Shown here: positions 46,444 to 60,600 of the stretch, one piece after another
How positions within the stretch are numbered: position 1 is the stretch's first letter
Layout of the letters: the number at the start of each line of letters is the position of its first letter
DNA from: Apteryx mantelli
Taxonomy: Eukaryota > Chordata > Aves > Apterygiformes > Apterygidae
Length of the DNA: 64,000 nucleotides
Assembly: GCF_036417845.1 (NCBI RefSeq)
Contig: NC_089991.1
Coordinates: 13,485,001 to 13,549,000 of the forward strand
Direction: 5' to 3'
The notes under the pieces: model-generated
Database searches by the model: none
Seen by the model: the letters and a program-made list of their open reading frames with translations, nothing else
Told to the model about the DNA's origin: nothing
Translations under genes and position numbers: made by a program

Positions 46444-49400
46444 GTAAGGGGCTTTCGGCCCAGCCCGAGTGGGGTTTGTCCACAGCTCCTGGGAAAGGAC
46501 TGGGAGGAAGAGGGGGATACCAAGGAGGTGGCAGGAAGGCCTTCACAGAGAAATCGGGGAGGCAGGCATCGCCTCGGGGGATTTCAGCCTTCGCCCCAGT
46601 GGCGACTGGTCCATTGCGGTGGAGTTTGCCTTCATTACTGCCTGTGGGTTGCCAAAGCACGAGGATGAAGAGCAGAGGAAGGCCTTGGGGCTGCCTGGAA
46701 CGAGGGTGGGCAAAGCCTGTAACGCCAGCTGCAGGCTGGGCCGCGCGGCGTTTAGGCGAATGTGTGTGTGGGAGGGAGCAAGGAGGAGGCACGGGCCCCT
46801 TTTGGTTGGTGCCACCGACGCGCATGCCGGTCTTGTGTACTCAGCGCGGGTGCAGCGCCGGCGCACTGCAGAACGCAGCTAACCACCGTCTTTCCGGCTC
46901 ATCCGACTGCCTGCAGGGATGAAGAAGTTTCTCCCCCTGCGGAGCCTTTGTTGCCCTCCACCAAACTTTGGGTTGGGAAACAGGTTTTCCCACTCGGGGC
47001 GCTTCCCTGGAAACACCCCGGCTGCCTCCCCACAGGTCTCTCGGGAGCTTGAGGCTCCCCCGGAGCACCCAAACTCCCTCCTGTGAACCCAGCTGCTGGC
47101 CTCGAAAGGCTCCGCAATCAGCAGGGATCGGGGGGATGTAATGCGCTCGCTACGCTCACTTGCTGCTGTCCTTGTGAAATTTCTGGGCTCAGTTTACAGT
47201 CAAGGAAAAAACATCTCGGAGGAACCTAGTGTGTGGGCAGGAAAAGCTCTCTCTGGGCAGAGGACAGGTCACAGCCTCCTAGGGAAGTAGCAAGAAACAT
47301 CCTTTGGGGTTATCTGTTTCACAAACTAACCTTCTCCCCCAAAGTAGATATAAAATACTCAGGGCTCCTGAATGGAAGTAGTTTGTGTTGGAAAAATAGT
47401 CATTTCCTGTGTCCCTGGAGCTGGTGAAAGAGCAACGTTGTCCTGTTTCCAGGACGCCTTCTCCGTGAGTAAGCTGAGATCTCAGTGGCAGTATTTGTCT
47501 TTTGAAAAAATTCTGCTAATAGCCAAGGAAACCAGGAAAGCAACTCTTCAGGAGGAAATGTAAAAGGTTTTTGGTGCAAGGAACCAATTGAATTTGATTA
47601 GCTGTCTTTTATTTTTTCAAAAGTTAACATTTTCCAGCTGTGACAAATATCTCACAGAAAACCTAAGCTTTCTTGCATCATTTTTATTAAAGGGACAGAA
47701 GAAACTGGAATGTGGCAGCTCTGCCTGTCAGTGGCCCCTAACAGATATTCCCGGTGTTAAAACACTGCTGAAGGCAGGTGAAGAGTAACCAGTCCCAAAC
47801 ACGCCACAGCTCGATAAATAGTATTTGGAGATTGTTTAATCCCTGAAGAACGAAGTTTAAGATCCCTTCTGAAATGTGCTGTCATTCATTATAATAACAT
47901 TCAATGATTGTGATATCCATTAAAATAAACAGCTGTGTGAGTCGAGTACCAGTGTTAGGCTGATCTTATGAAAAGATGGTTGCTTATCTTGTCCTCAATT
48001 CCCACAAATGCTGACAGATGTGAAAACTAAGGATCTGGATGACATTAGGCACAGGTGGGGATTTTGGCAGGAACAGAGCTGTAACAGATGAAGTGAAATT
48101 TCTTCACTCTAGTTATTTATTTAATTATTATAAATAAACATAGTTTATTTAAGTGAAATTTATTTATTTATTAACCTTCTTCATCCTAAGTCACACATAT
48201 ATAAAAATTAAACATTGAGTTCAAAGATTCCAAGAATCACATCAGTTTTCCAGTTATGCCCTATCTTTATGATGAGGCAAGTAAACATAGTTTTTATAGG
48301 TCTCACTGTAAAGAAATCAGTGCTTATGACAACAGTCAGATAAAAGTCACACGTGCCATTTCATCAGCTCCATAAGCTGCCAGTCTGTTTTAAAATTACC
48401 TGTGCTGCTTCCCCATTATAAATGTTAATGCTCTCTTTCCTTCTACTAGGGCGTTCTCTCTTACACCATGAAACAGATGCAGGAAAATAAAAGCGCTATA
48501 GCTAACGCCTTAGAGGAACTGCAGAAAAGTGAGAATCAGCTCAAGGTTTGTGTCCAAGTCACACCAAATTCAGGGCATCTTCCTTCATGATTTATATGAA
48601 ATAAATGACGGCAACTAAAACACAGGATCTTCTTCAGCAAAATGTTCTAGGAGATGCAGCTGCAAAGATACTCTAATAATAGCTAAAAATATTAGGCATG
48701 CCCCTGGACAGGGCCCGACAGCTGCCCGTGGTCGCGGCAGTGCTGTCTGGCAGCAGTTTCAAGCAGTTTCTGGCTGCAGTGCCACCGTGGCTGTCTCCGT
48801 GGGAGGAGAGCCTGCCATCATGAGCCTGCGGAGTCGCAGACAACCCCACTGCAGCGCTCGGTGATGCCTTCGAGAGCTGAGCCCAGGTGCTCAGGGCCAC
48901 TTGTGTCCACAGTACCTAAAGGGGAAGTACTCAAGGGAGAGCCAGAGCCCGCACCCAAATTTTCTAGCGTGAGGAGCCAGCTGGCTCCCTGCAACGTGAG
49001 CTGGACCAAGGACCACCATGGCGCAGTGTGGAGAACTGGGGCATTTGGGCTCAGGCCTGGGCCAATGGGAACAGTGTGGCCTGTGCTGCCTTCCTCGTCC
49101 CGCCTCAAACCACTGGGGAACAGTCAAATCAATCCTCTGCAATTCTACTTTATTTTAATAAGGGGTTATTCAAGTCTCAGGATCCGGTTTGGCTCACTTA
49201 CAATACTTAATTCATCCTTGCAGTGCTCCTTATAAAAAGTACTAACTACTGTTACTATTAGATCTACAATATAAATAGGTGAAGTGAGGAACAGAGAAAT
49301 TTCTGGGCTAGAACAATGGCTGATTCAGGAAGAAAATTCAGGTGTTCTCTTGATCCTTTTTGGACTATATATGCAGCCAACAATTAGAGAAACGGATGAG

Positions 49401-51628
49401 CAGAAAGAGATACAGTCCAAAGTAAGGAACACTGTTGTAAGAAATTGGCAGATTTCAAGCTCTCTCCTGGCATCCCAGTATAGCTACACAGAAGGAAAAA
49501 GTTGGTAAACTCTACGATGTAATGTGGTTGCATGAACCAGGCTGCAGACCTGACAGACTCCCAGTCATCTGCAGGCCACACTTTGTACGTATCATTACAC
49601 GTTTTTAAAGTTTTCTTCCTGTTAATAAAAGAAAAGCACCTTGAGTATACAAGTGGGGTTTTCAGTGTGAACCGATGTGGTTCTCACCTTGCTAGCTGAA
49701 TTTTATCTGATTTTGTTACCATATCAAGATAATTTTCATAATCCTCTGTTTAATCAGATACTCTAAGCAAATGCTTATTGTCTGCTTCCTTCTAAATGCA
49801 GTGGAAAGGACAGATACAATCCTAATTAACAAACAGACACACTAAGCTGAATTGTTGAGTTCCTGAGCCAGTGCATCATTTTCTTATCTGTTTTTTTAGA
49901 CCAATACGAAAACAGTGACTTCTCAGCTGGTGAAGATGTTTGAAGAGATCAGGGCAGAGATAAATCAGAAAGAGCAGCAGATCCTGAGTGACATCCAATA
50001 CATTGAGAAAAAACAATTGTCAGCCATTACCAAACTGAAGAAGAAAATGGAACAGAAGAGAGATGAAGCTACACAGCATCTTCAGTCTTTACAGAAGATG
50101 AGAGAGCAACCAGATGATTTCCTCTTCCTCAAAGTATGCAGCAGCATTCCACTTTTCCTCATCAATATACTCATTTCTCAGCCGGCTGCCCTTTCTGGAC
50201 ATCACACTAACAATTTCTTTTTCTTTTTCTTTTCTTTTTTTGGCAATCCTCTTTGTAGGAATTTAAACTGGCACAGGATAGGTAAGTTCCACATAAAAAC
50301 ATTTGTTTTCTTCTTTAATAAAATATGACATTGATAATTGGGAAGCTAAAACCACTGTCTGTGTCCCTCCATCCTCACACCCTACACTGCAAACCTGTTT
50401 TTTATTTCAGCTGAGTTAAGAGTGCACCATGCCCACACAATTAATGATAATGGAGACATATTTGCCTATCATTCCAGTGGTCCCTTTTAGTTTCAGTTTC
50501 TTTGGCAGCTACATGCTTACTCAATTCTGATGAAAACCACTAACTTTTATTACCACAAAGATATTTTTCCCAGAGATGAACACCATAGGGTTCAGTTACT
50601 GAGAAGAACACGCTCACTAGGTGTGTGTTTGTGACACTGCTGCACTTAAGTCACAGTGTACAGCTTTTTGCTGCAGAATTAACTGGCTCATTTTCCCATG
50701 GATTTTTGGTTCTGCTTGTGGACAGGCTTAATAGCTTGACAGTTTTATTATGCCTTCTCTTGCAAGTGGTACATTTGATTTATGACTTATCACTTCCTAA
50801 TTGACATCTGGGTGTCAGCTGTAACTCAGAAGTGCAAAACCATGCCAACAATAAGTTAAAGATCCTCTATGGATTTTGCTGCAGCAATAAACTCTTCAGT
50901 CACATGAAGGGCTAACTCTAACATCTAGCTGGATTTTAAGATGTCATCTCTGTACCTTGTACAAATTAAGGCTGAGTTTGAACTTGGATTGTGAGGATAA
51001 CTTTGAATCACTGTGTACCTAGGGGCTGTGCTGGCAGCAGCACAGTTCATTACTCATAGCTGTGCCGCAAGTCAAAATCTAGCCTGTGGGATCAAAGTCA
51101 TTTTCCAGAAGCCTGGACACCATTTAATATATTTGGCATTTTCTTTCTTTCACAACAGTGGTTACTCTGCTTACAATAATAGTCTGCCTGCAACAGGTCA
51201 AACACTATTCACACAAGAATATTTGCAAAATGTCTCCCTCTTTCCCATTTTCAGCATTTGAAAGTTCCCATCCAGGTCTAATAAGTATTGTCTAATAAAT
51301 TGTTACTCATAAAAATTGCAACTCGCATAACTTGCATAAAGAGACCTCTTTATGTGATACTCTGTATTGTCAAAACATCCTCCTCTTTATAGAGTCCTTC
51401 CTAATTAATTGGGCCTGCCTAACATTAGAGTTTGTTAACTGTCCAATGCTAGATGGTTTTCATTGATGAAATGACTGTTTGTGTGTCCTAGGATTGAGAA
51501 TCAGAATTTCAAGGTTGGCAAGATGGAAATATTTGTAGTGAAACTGGATCCGGCCAGAATCAAGAGATGCAGAAGCCTGATGTGCGAATACATGTCCCAG
51601 CTGGACTTGCTGATGCGGGAGGTGCCCA
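45823..51628 (+). CDS. TRIM protein (RING, B-box 1, B-box 2, coiled coil), TRIM25-like
   Basis: Five exons join in phase: 45823-46443, 48450-48545, 49900-50133, 50259-50281 and 51492-51628. They encode 370 residues and leave in phase 1, so at least one more exon is expected. The start ATG has a strong context (gcagccATGG). Residues 20-63 form a C3HC4 RING (C20, C23, C35, H37, C40, C43, C60, C63). B-box 1 spans about 109-147 and B-box 2 about 163-194. Coiled coil fills roughly 208-345. TRIM proteins of this layout are cytoplasmic E3 ubiquitin ligases, many in antiviral signalling. The B-box wording (CDFCLDQPQPAVKTCLTC) is of the TRIM25/finTRIM type. No PRY-SPRY exon was found within the next 10 kb. 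Orthology to a named TRIM is not claimed. Confidence 0.88.
46444..48449 (+). other. TRIM intron 1
   Basis: About 2 kb between exons 1 and 2. The first 600 bp are GC-rich and stay open in several frames, but no splice-consistent exon was seen. An AT-rich stretch with repeated tttattta lies near 48110-48180. Confidence 0.7.
48112..48178. repeat. AT-rich tract with duplicated gtgaaatt blocks
   Basis: aagtgaaattt occurs twice (around 48090 and 48153), flanking tttatttaatt and tttatttattta units in TRIM intron 1. It is a simple low-complexity tract. Confidence 0.6.
48450..48545 (+). CDS. TRIM exon 2 (coiled coil, 96 nt)
   Basis: Acceptor ccttctactag, donor ctcaag|gtttgt. It encodes 32 helical residues including MKQMQENKSAIANALEELQK. 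The 96-nt length is characteristic of TRIM exon 2. Confidence 0.9.
49900..50133 (+). CDS. TRIM exon 3 (coiled coil, 234 nt)
   Basis: Acceptor gtttttttag, donor ctcaaa|gtatgc. It encodes 78 residues of heptad-like coil (FEEIRAEINQKEQQILSDI, KLKKKMEQKRDEATQHL) ending FLFLK. The 234-nt size fits TRIM exon 3. Confidence 0.9.
50259..50281 (+). CDS. TRIM exon 4 (23-nt micro-exon)
   Basis: Acceptor ctctttgtag after a T-rich tract, donor gatag|gtaag. It encodes EFKLAQD plus two bases of Arg. Too short for gene finders, it was placed by phase and the known 23-nt TRIM exon. Confidence 0.85.
51492..51628 (+). CDS. TRIM exon 5 (linker)
   Basis: Acceptor gtgtcctag, donor gccca|gtaagt; 137 nt, phase 2 to phase 1. 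It encodes IENQNFKVGKMEIFVVKLDP to DLLMREVP. If the donor is not used, translation stops within two codons (TGA at 51633), giving an RBCC-only protein. Confidence 0.8.
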
Positions 51629-54600
51629 GTAAGTGATCTGCCCGCACCCACCTACAGCACACAACTGACCCAGAGCAGAAAATGGCAAGCCATGGACAAG
51701 GTCCATCCAGTGAGCTGTGCTCACATCCTGCAAATGTTGATTCTTTTATAGGGGATATGTGTGTGGCCTTGAGGGATCAACTGGGGATTTGAAGTGAGAG
51801 CTCAAGTGGGATTTTGGGGGGCTGAGAATACAGCATGGGGATAGAGGAGAGAGGAGAACGGAGGGGGCAAAAAGACCATTTCTGGGAATAAGAAAGAAGG
51901 AATCTGTTTCTACCCCAAATGAGGCCTGCTTCTTCTGATTTAGTCCTGGTTTTCAGCTCTCACCTGCCTCCACAGTCTTTGGATGTTCAATCATACTGTT
52001 GAGAAACATCCTCTTCATTTGCCCACCTCAACCCCAGTTTAGATATATCCCTTACAATGAGATCCAAGTGTGCAATACCAAGTCCCAATCTCGAATACAC
52101 TATCAGTTTTGTAAAACATTCTTCTTAGCCTTTATTAGGTGAACTCACTAACCAGATAGGGCAGAACAGGTAAATCCTTTTCTTTACTTATGAAATGTTC
52201 CCTGCAAATTTCTCCAGTAGTTGTTCATTTAAGGACTGTATGCCCTGTGCTTCCACAATTTGGTCTTAAGAAGGGCCAAGCAGATTCTAGAAGGCTGTCC
52301 TTTACTTCCAAAGAGAGGGTCAGACCTATTAACCTCCCTATTTCATTATTTCCAAGATGTGATTTGTGTTTTAAGAGGCACTAACATTCAATGCTTTTTC
52401 TTTATAATGGGATTTCAACTGATGATACCTCTTCAAAGCATAAGTGTTCAAAAATACTAGTTATTCTTTAGGACTCTGGTGTGGGCCTGTGAGTCTTGCA
52501 GAGAAAATATCTCACCTAAAAATATCAACAGTATTTTGTAGCATGTATCTCCTCTCCTTGACAGAGGTGAGACCAGCAGGAGTGCAGCCTCTGGGCGCAG
52601 GGTACAGTTCTCAAAAACTGTAGTGGGCAGAAGTCTGTGGAAATGCATCAGAGAAATCATTATTTCAAGCCTGAGGGAGAGAGTGGTTCTGCTTCAGTAC
52701 TTGTTAAAAGTCTGAGCCTACTCCTAGGAAAGACCACAGAGGGGTTCCCATTGACGAGAAGGAGCTGGAGCAAACCTAGTGCCTGAGGGAATTCCCAGAG
52801 AAATCCAAATGCTACAGGATATATTAAGTCTGTAAACAGTATTTCTCTTCAGATACTACTAGTTCAATGCCCAGATAGTGCTGATGGGTAGAAAATGGTA
52901 TGTCTTTTCTATAAGCTTTTTTGTAAAAAATTTAGGAAAAAGGAATTTTAAATATTTTTAATTGCTGCTCTTCAGCAACTAAAGTTCAGTTTGCAAAGAA
53001 GTCTGCAAAATTCAAAATAAAATCTTACTTTTTCACCACTTTTTAATTTTGGAGGGAAAAAAGCGCATTCTGACAAGCATTTCTTATAGCAGATTGGTAG
53101 TAAAATCTGAAAGAGTGTGCTTGAGAACAGCTGTTTATCAGGGGGATTCAGGACAATGTAGTCCTGCCCTAAGTGCAAACATATTTGGAAAGACTGCAAA
53201 ATCAATGTTTTTATTTTCTCATTCACAAACCTTTGTATAACTGGAAATAGATGGAGCGCACAAGAGGCAAGAGATGCAGGTAAGCTGTTAAAGGGAGTCT
53301 TAACTACACAGTGCAGTTTAGCAATATTGTTGCTTTCACTTAACATCCATTCAGCCTCAAATCTAGAAGTACATTTTTAATCAAAGTATATGGTTATTTA
53401 TTTATCTTGTGAGCCCAGTTTTCTGCAGACATATTAATGTCTATATTCTGTGCAAACCAGACACTTACTCAAAATGGGAGGGAGAAGAAATATTTTCTCT
53501 AAGCCAATGCAAAGCTGGAATTGTAATGAACTTGTCAAATTTGCCATTAACACAGTAATAAAATTGTACTTTAATATTACAGTAAAGTGTATCTTTTCCA
53601 TCTTTTGTATATCTACAGTATAAAACCAACTGAAAGGATGTGTGCTGGAAGCAGCAGATGTGAACAAAGTGAATGGTACACATATTCCCAGAAGTAAAGG
53701 AGAGATGAAAAAAAGTCAGAACTGAGATGGAAAGAAAAAGTTAAACATTCAAAAATGTCCTCTAATTCTGCATACTTTCCAAGTGTCTCAACCTCCCCCA
53801 CATACCTACTATCAAAAGCACTTCCTGTAGCACATGCAAATTTAGAAAACAAGTGCTAAGAATTAACATGAGCATAGGAAAATCTCCAGCTGCTGTTGGC
53901 TTTCAACGTGTGGACTGTTGTCTCATAGTACTTACGGTATTTGTATCCTATTAATTGCTGTGACTTGTTCTCATTGTATGGCTGGACTGACAAAATAAAT
54001 GGCTACAGATATAGACAAGCAGGGCTGTTTGATTTCAAACCACCAGCTGAAAGTAACTGTTGGGAACATTGTTTGTAGATGGCTGTCATTGAAAGCTGTT
54101 TAGGCCCATGCCACATATTTGGATTATCACATTTAACACAAGTCATCTTTGTAGCAAAGAATTTTCTTTGTATGAAACCAGCTTGGTCAGTCTCTAAGCC
54201 ACATTCTAACATTTCTGCGACAGAAGACTCAGAGCACCATGCAAAATACCAAGATCTTCAGTGTACAAAGATGGTTTACTAGCTACATCTCCATGAATAC
54301 AGATAGTCTCTTCTGATCAAACACATGCTATGCTTTCCAGATGTCGCCTTTATTGCATATGTTGATTGCACAGAGGGACTTCATGGGCACTACCAGTCAG
54401 ATAGCTCACCCTTCATTGCTGTAAAGCCTAGCAGTGGTTCAGATCTAACACATAGTTTCATAGTCTGGGTGTTTCTTCTCCAGACAGGTAAAGAAAACCA
54501 CAAAAAGACAATAATGATAAAAAAAGTTCAACTGCAAACCAGGATTGTCAACAAAAGTTTTTATGAAATCAAAGGCTACAATTCTTGGTGCTTTTATATA

Positions 54601-57600
54601 AATTAGGATTTGTGGATAGAGATATTAACATTAATATAATACATATTAATGCTTTTCCAGAACAATTGCAGGGAGATAGCTAGAGATCTACATAGAGAGA
54701 ATCCACCTGGGTGTCACTAACAGTGTCTTTAACTACACTGAGATTGTAAGCCACAGCCTGGAAAAGGCCTGACCCTGATACAGAACTTTATCCATTAGTC
54801 ACTTTCCCTCTCCTTTTAGTGTGATACAGGTATGACTGAATTCACCAGTTTTGGTCCCTTTGTGGTATCACTGGTTTTCCCCCTGAAGGCTACATGATGA
54901 TGGGGAGTACAATGAAACTGGTAATCTCCTGCTGCCCTTACCATTACAAGGAAGCGTGTTATATTTCACAGAGGGTTCTGTGATTCATGGTCTGTGTTGG
55001 TGCTGATCTCCCTGCTTTGAGGATTTAAGAGTGATATACAGCCTCCTCAATACATGCACATACGTGCCTCGCTGCTCCGGGCAGGCTCTATGTAATCTCA
55101 TGCATTTCTAAGTCTCCTGCAGCCCCCTGGCAGCCTATAGTGTCTGTAAACGTAGACTGGGTTGAGGGAAGTTGGACAGATCAAGGTTAATTGACAAATC
55201 CTTTCCAGAGCAACAAAAAATGTGAGCTCCATCTCCATAGCCATAGATCAGACTGGGCCCAAAAGCCTTCTGTGCTGGTTGAGAAGGGCTGGGCTTGATG
55301 AATTCCTAAATGACTCCAAATAAGAGAATCATTCACATTCCTCCATAGCCAAACTTCTTTGGCAGATAGCATTCACAAATCTTTCTTGTAACTGAGGACT
55401 GAAGCCCGCTCCTTTAGCCTCCACAAAAGGGGATCTGGAGAATTAACGCAATGGCGTATGATGCTTGATTCAGTCAGTAATCAGAGGACTGGGACCAGAT
55501 GCAGCTATTGCTAATCTTATCAAGAATTTAGTCTCTACTACCTGCCAAAAGCTCCTCACATACCATCGTCTGCATAGAAAATATGTGACAGAGAAAAAAT
55601 GTCAGGCAGACTCCCAGTAGGGCAAAAACAGTTTGCCTAGTGAGCTCACACAAGATGAATTACTTAAAATAAGACCATTTAGGATAAAGAAAATAAAACT
55701 TGGCACATAAGGAATGAAACTCACTTAACATCACAAATGGCCTTGGGAAAAAATGGCCAATGGGAAAAAAAACAGCAAACACATTCAGTCTTCTCGATGA
55801 CTTGCTGTTGCAGCAACAGTACTAATGCCTGTGTCAAGTCAAGAGCTTTTCTTTTCATTATTTCCACAGGTTTGGTTTCTTTTGCCTCTTCTGAGGACTA
55901 AAAGGTGGAGAATTCTTGCCCTAGGAGGAAAGCTGCTATCTCCACTGCTGGGCCATGTCTGGAGGCACTGCACAGCCAATGTAAAATGAGCAACAAACAT
56001 TGCACAAGCACTACCATTCTCCAGCGTAGCTCCTGGTGGTCTCAGATTCTGGTTCCATTTCTGCAAGGCAGATGGATTTTCATCATTTTATTTTGCAAGT
56101 GTACTGGATTGGAGGGATGGGTACAACTCTATTCTGTCATTTGTGGAATCAATATATAACCAATTGTGGGAATTAAAAATAATAACCTCAGCAAAACCCA
56201 TCTTAGATTTAGTGCAATGTTTCCCTTTCTGGCTTAAATGGACACGCCAAACTGTAATGGATCTGCAGCCTTTGGTCTGCTGCACACATCAATTGTCAGC
56301 ATAGCAGAAAGTGTGTGGCCAAATTTTGGGAGCTCAGCAGTAGCTCAAGGTGACTTTGCAAATATTCCCTACTGTTCCAAGCCAGCAGGACACGAAGGAC
56401 AGCTGCTCTCAACCACTCAGATGAGGCAAAAGAAATGAGCCTGTCCCTCGGCACTTTTATTACCTAGGCTTCTTTCTATCTGCCAGGTAGTTATTGCTTT
56501 CACCCCAGGCAAAGGGATCATGACCAGTCAATGCAGTTTAGTGCTACTGCTGCAGATATCAAGTTACTGAACTGCTGCAAATCAGCACAGACAGCGAGAG
56601 ATTTACTCAGCATATTATTTCAAGTAACTCCATTCCCCCAATCTCATGCGTATTCTAAATTGATGATACTTAGGAAATGTCAGCATCTCTGTATCCAATT
56701 CTGAAATACCAGTTTACCATTTCCCCAGTGAAAATTATGTTACAAACACATATTCCTGTGCCTCCAGCCACAGGATGTTATGAGAGAACTGGAGCATTAC
56801 TTTTCCCTCTCTTTAGCAGAGTGAAAGAGCAACTAGCTGCAGGATGCTGAGCAGTTCCTGCACTCCTAGACAGGGGGCCTCACCAGCATGTTCCTGGATA
56901 TATGGCTACCACCTGGCTGGCAAGCAGCTCTCATTTTTTTTAAAACCGTTTCTGACACTGTTGGGGCAGCAATATTTTCCCCAGGGAGGATGAGGAACTA
57001 AGTGATTTCACCTTTCCTCTAATGCCAACATTTGGCTCCCAGAATTTCTGAGACCCTGGTAAAAATTTCTATGACCTGTTTAGAGAAGGCTCATTGCAGA
57101 AACGGTTTCCATACATGACTAATTCTCATGAATGGAGTCACATTCACCAGAGGCTGTCAGAAGGGTGAGGACAAGGCGGGAAGAGGATATTTCTGGAGCA
57201 GGCCGGGTTCAGATTGATCATGCCTTACTGAAGAGCTCTGCAGCCCTCACTAGGCAATTCTAATGCTGCCTTTGAAGCACTCATCACAGATAATACAATA
57301 TCACACTAAGATTGAAATGCTTAACATAATAAAACCCAGGACCAATGTGATTTATTGACAAAAACGAAGATGATAATTGTCTAGATGGAACTTGCTTAGC
57401 ATCTAATTTGGATGGAAAAGTGCACGTTGCTCTTCACTGCTAGGCTTATTAGACTGGAATTTGTGGCTGATGCAAAAATTTGCCAAAATGGAGCAAAGGG
57501 AGGTAGCTCTATTGTAGGATAAATTAATGTGATCCAGAAGATAAGAACTTTGTAATTGCTGCTATATGGCAAAAGTAAAGGATTTCATTTCAAGTAGATT

Positions 57601-60600
57601 GGAAAATATATATTTTTCAATATTGCCATAGGCTCACAAAGCTTTGGGATGAAAATTAATATCTGGGAAGGTAGATTTTCTGAGTTAGACACTAAGCTGA
57701 CAGTGCAGTTGTATTTCCCCATACATTTGGCCTGCAACAGTATTAGCAAAGATATACTCCTCTGAATTTGAGACCAGTCATATTTTTAATATCTCATATA
57801 TTGACCTTGGGGTGGCAAAGAGAGGCAAAAGATGAGATGAAAGCAATGTAAGAAAGTATATTAGAGTCCAGTGATTATTTAACTAAACCTTCTATCCTGC
57901 AAGAATATACTGAAAATTTTAACAGCTAATTAGCTTTTGATTCTAGGACACAATATCGGACTATGGCATGTGCTAAGAGCATAGCAATTCTGTACAGATA
58001 TTTGTATAGAACACTCTCTTACTTGATTGCAATACAATTGTGAGATATGTAGTCCTGAGTCATGGACAGAGCTTATTTCCTTTTGGTATCTTTATGACTA
58101 AAGTATTTTGATTACCTAAGGACTCTGATTCATTGCATCCTTGATTATTTATTATGCTCTTTTCCCTTTACCTGCTTCATTTTTATCTGGCATTTGTCTC
58201 ATCTTTGATAGAAATCTTTAGAAGGGCGGAGAGCGAAGTAGTTGATTTTATGGCTCTTTTTTGCTTCTGCCAAGCATTGCATGATGTGGCTGAATTTATA
58301 ATCAAATACATAAATAAAATACTTTTCAAAAGCTAGGACATGCATCTTTCTACTTAGTCTGATGGGTTTTCCAAATAAGGCAGACTTGCCATATCTAGAC
58401 CTTTATGTGTCTGGCACTGGGGCCTTCTATGACCAGCAGGTTAAACATCAAACTCCAGGGGTATCACTTTGATTTTGCACATAGGAAAATATGGGATATC
58501 TTGAGGAAGATTGCTTTAAGTCTCCTGGCTGCTCCCCCATATGGCTGAAGTCCAAGAAGCTCAGGGTAGCTTAAAGTTTCTTCTGTTTTGTCCTTATTTT
58601 CCTTTACATTAACTATTAACACTTAGTAAAATGCCATCAGTATGGCTGCATTCATTGAATGCTGAATTAAAGAGGGTGCTTGCAGCAAGGGGGTTCCATG
58701 CTTGAGAGCCTGGAGACCCATGACCAGACACTGGGACTTTTGTACATAGTCTCTTCATTTCAGCTCTTGATGCTTAACCAGGTAACAAGACCATGCCGCT
58801 AGTCCTCCCCTTAGTTTGGCTAGTACCTTATAGCTGACTGCCTCAATAATTTCTGTCTCATTATAAGAACCCCCTGGGAATTAACAGAGTGCAATTCGGC
58901 ATGTTTGCCTGACGGAGTCTCATTAGAGGCAGGGCAGTGTCTCCAGGACTGGTGTTCACTGTCTGTGCAACCAGGCAGCAAAAAGACAGGAGAGGCTGAG
59001 CCCTACTATTGGAATTTCCCACTCACTACTACATTAATCAGACCCATCAAGCTAGTGGTGAAGGAAAAGCAAGGTCTCACCAAAGAGAACAGAAGAAGGT
59101 GCATGGGCGGGTGCAAACTAATCCTGATTCGTCTCTCACAAGAAATACCAGCCCTCCTTTTCTTGTAAGTGACTGAACAAGTTGGCCAAGGCAGGAGGCA
59201 GGTTCGTATCAGCTCTGATAAGCAGATAGAGATTTGACTCTCTGGGCAACAAGTTAGGCAGTTTCCACCTTCTCCATCTCCAAACTTCATGCAGTATTTT
59301 GCAAATCTGGGCCCAAATCTGAAGGGATGCCAATTGTACAAGGAAGGAAGGATAAGGAGGGAGGGAGAAAAGAACACGTTTTTAGCTGCTTTCAGTACAG
59401 CCCACCTGTCCTGTAATGAAGCTGTAGAGCCACTAGGATATGACACAGTCTGCTGGAGCTGAAGCAGTGAGCTGGGCTGTAGTAGGAGGATCCTACAGAA
59501 AGCAGCAGGAGTTTCCTTACACAAGATTTAGAGTTGGCGTATCAGGCAAAGGCCTGCTTATTGACATTTCTGAGCTTCAAAGCTCAGACTGGAGAAAGCT
59601 AGTGACAGCAAATAATTGGGTTTACTGATTTCACTCTTAAGAATCCAAGCTAGGTGGTCAGAGAAGGAGGTCAGGAGGACAGTGTGCCTGCTGATGCCTT
59701 TTATGCCAAAGAATAAGCAGGTGACCTAAAAAGGGCAAAGAGCTGGGAGAAATCAGTGGGTCAGTAGGTGCCTTTATCTGCTGACTGATAAACCCAAGCT
59801 AGAAGTCTGGAGAGGACCAGGGAGAGCTATTGCACAGTCAGGTCCAGAGAGGAAAGATAAAACCTTCACATGCAGCCGGAAGAGCTCTTTGCTAAGAAGC
59901 ACAGGGAAAAACAGGACCATGTGAAAGCCGCTGGGCAAGAGAAAAGAAGGAAGTGCTTCAAGACTGGGAGGTGATTCAGTAACAATGCCCAAGTGCTGGG
60001 CGAGGGGTTGCTAAGGATCATGTGCATGATGGAACAAAATGGGAGTTTTGTGCCAAGTTTTTTAAGATTAAAAGATGGTGACAAACTGCTTTCTCTGGGG
60101 ATTTGTTATCATAAAAATGATGGGGAAATCTGGAGAAACAGAGGCAGCAGGTTTGGCATATAACCTAAGGGAGATGGGCAGGTGGCACATGTTGATGTTT
60201 TTATATCAGCAAATCTCAGATTACGTTTCCTTGGCACGAGATTTTGGAGGATGAGAAATCTAGAGACAGTTTTTTTCTAGGGCCAAAGGTTCTTTTAGCA
60301 CAGAAATACATTAACTTTAAAACCTGATACCATATGGAGCTCAGGAAGAGGAAAGAAGCTAGAAGTTAAATGATTTACTTGTCTCAAATATTTACTTGTT
60401 TTTTTTCCCCCCCACTTTTCAGAAAATCTGTGTTCAGTGAAAAGAAAAAAAAAACAAAAATAACAGTGATTCAGAAAAAAAAATAATGTCCGGAATTTTT
60501 TCTTTAATATCATTGTATTTGCATTCCAAGAAAAAATTGTCTCCTTGTTTCTTTCAAGATGACACAGTGTATTTGATGAGCCAAATTGTTCCACAGCCAA

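Noticed and set aside
51830-51930. A HFWE-like string that could start a SPRY exon for the TRIM gene
   Set aside because: The frame stops immediately after it (TAA), and no further SPRY motifs follow.
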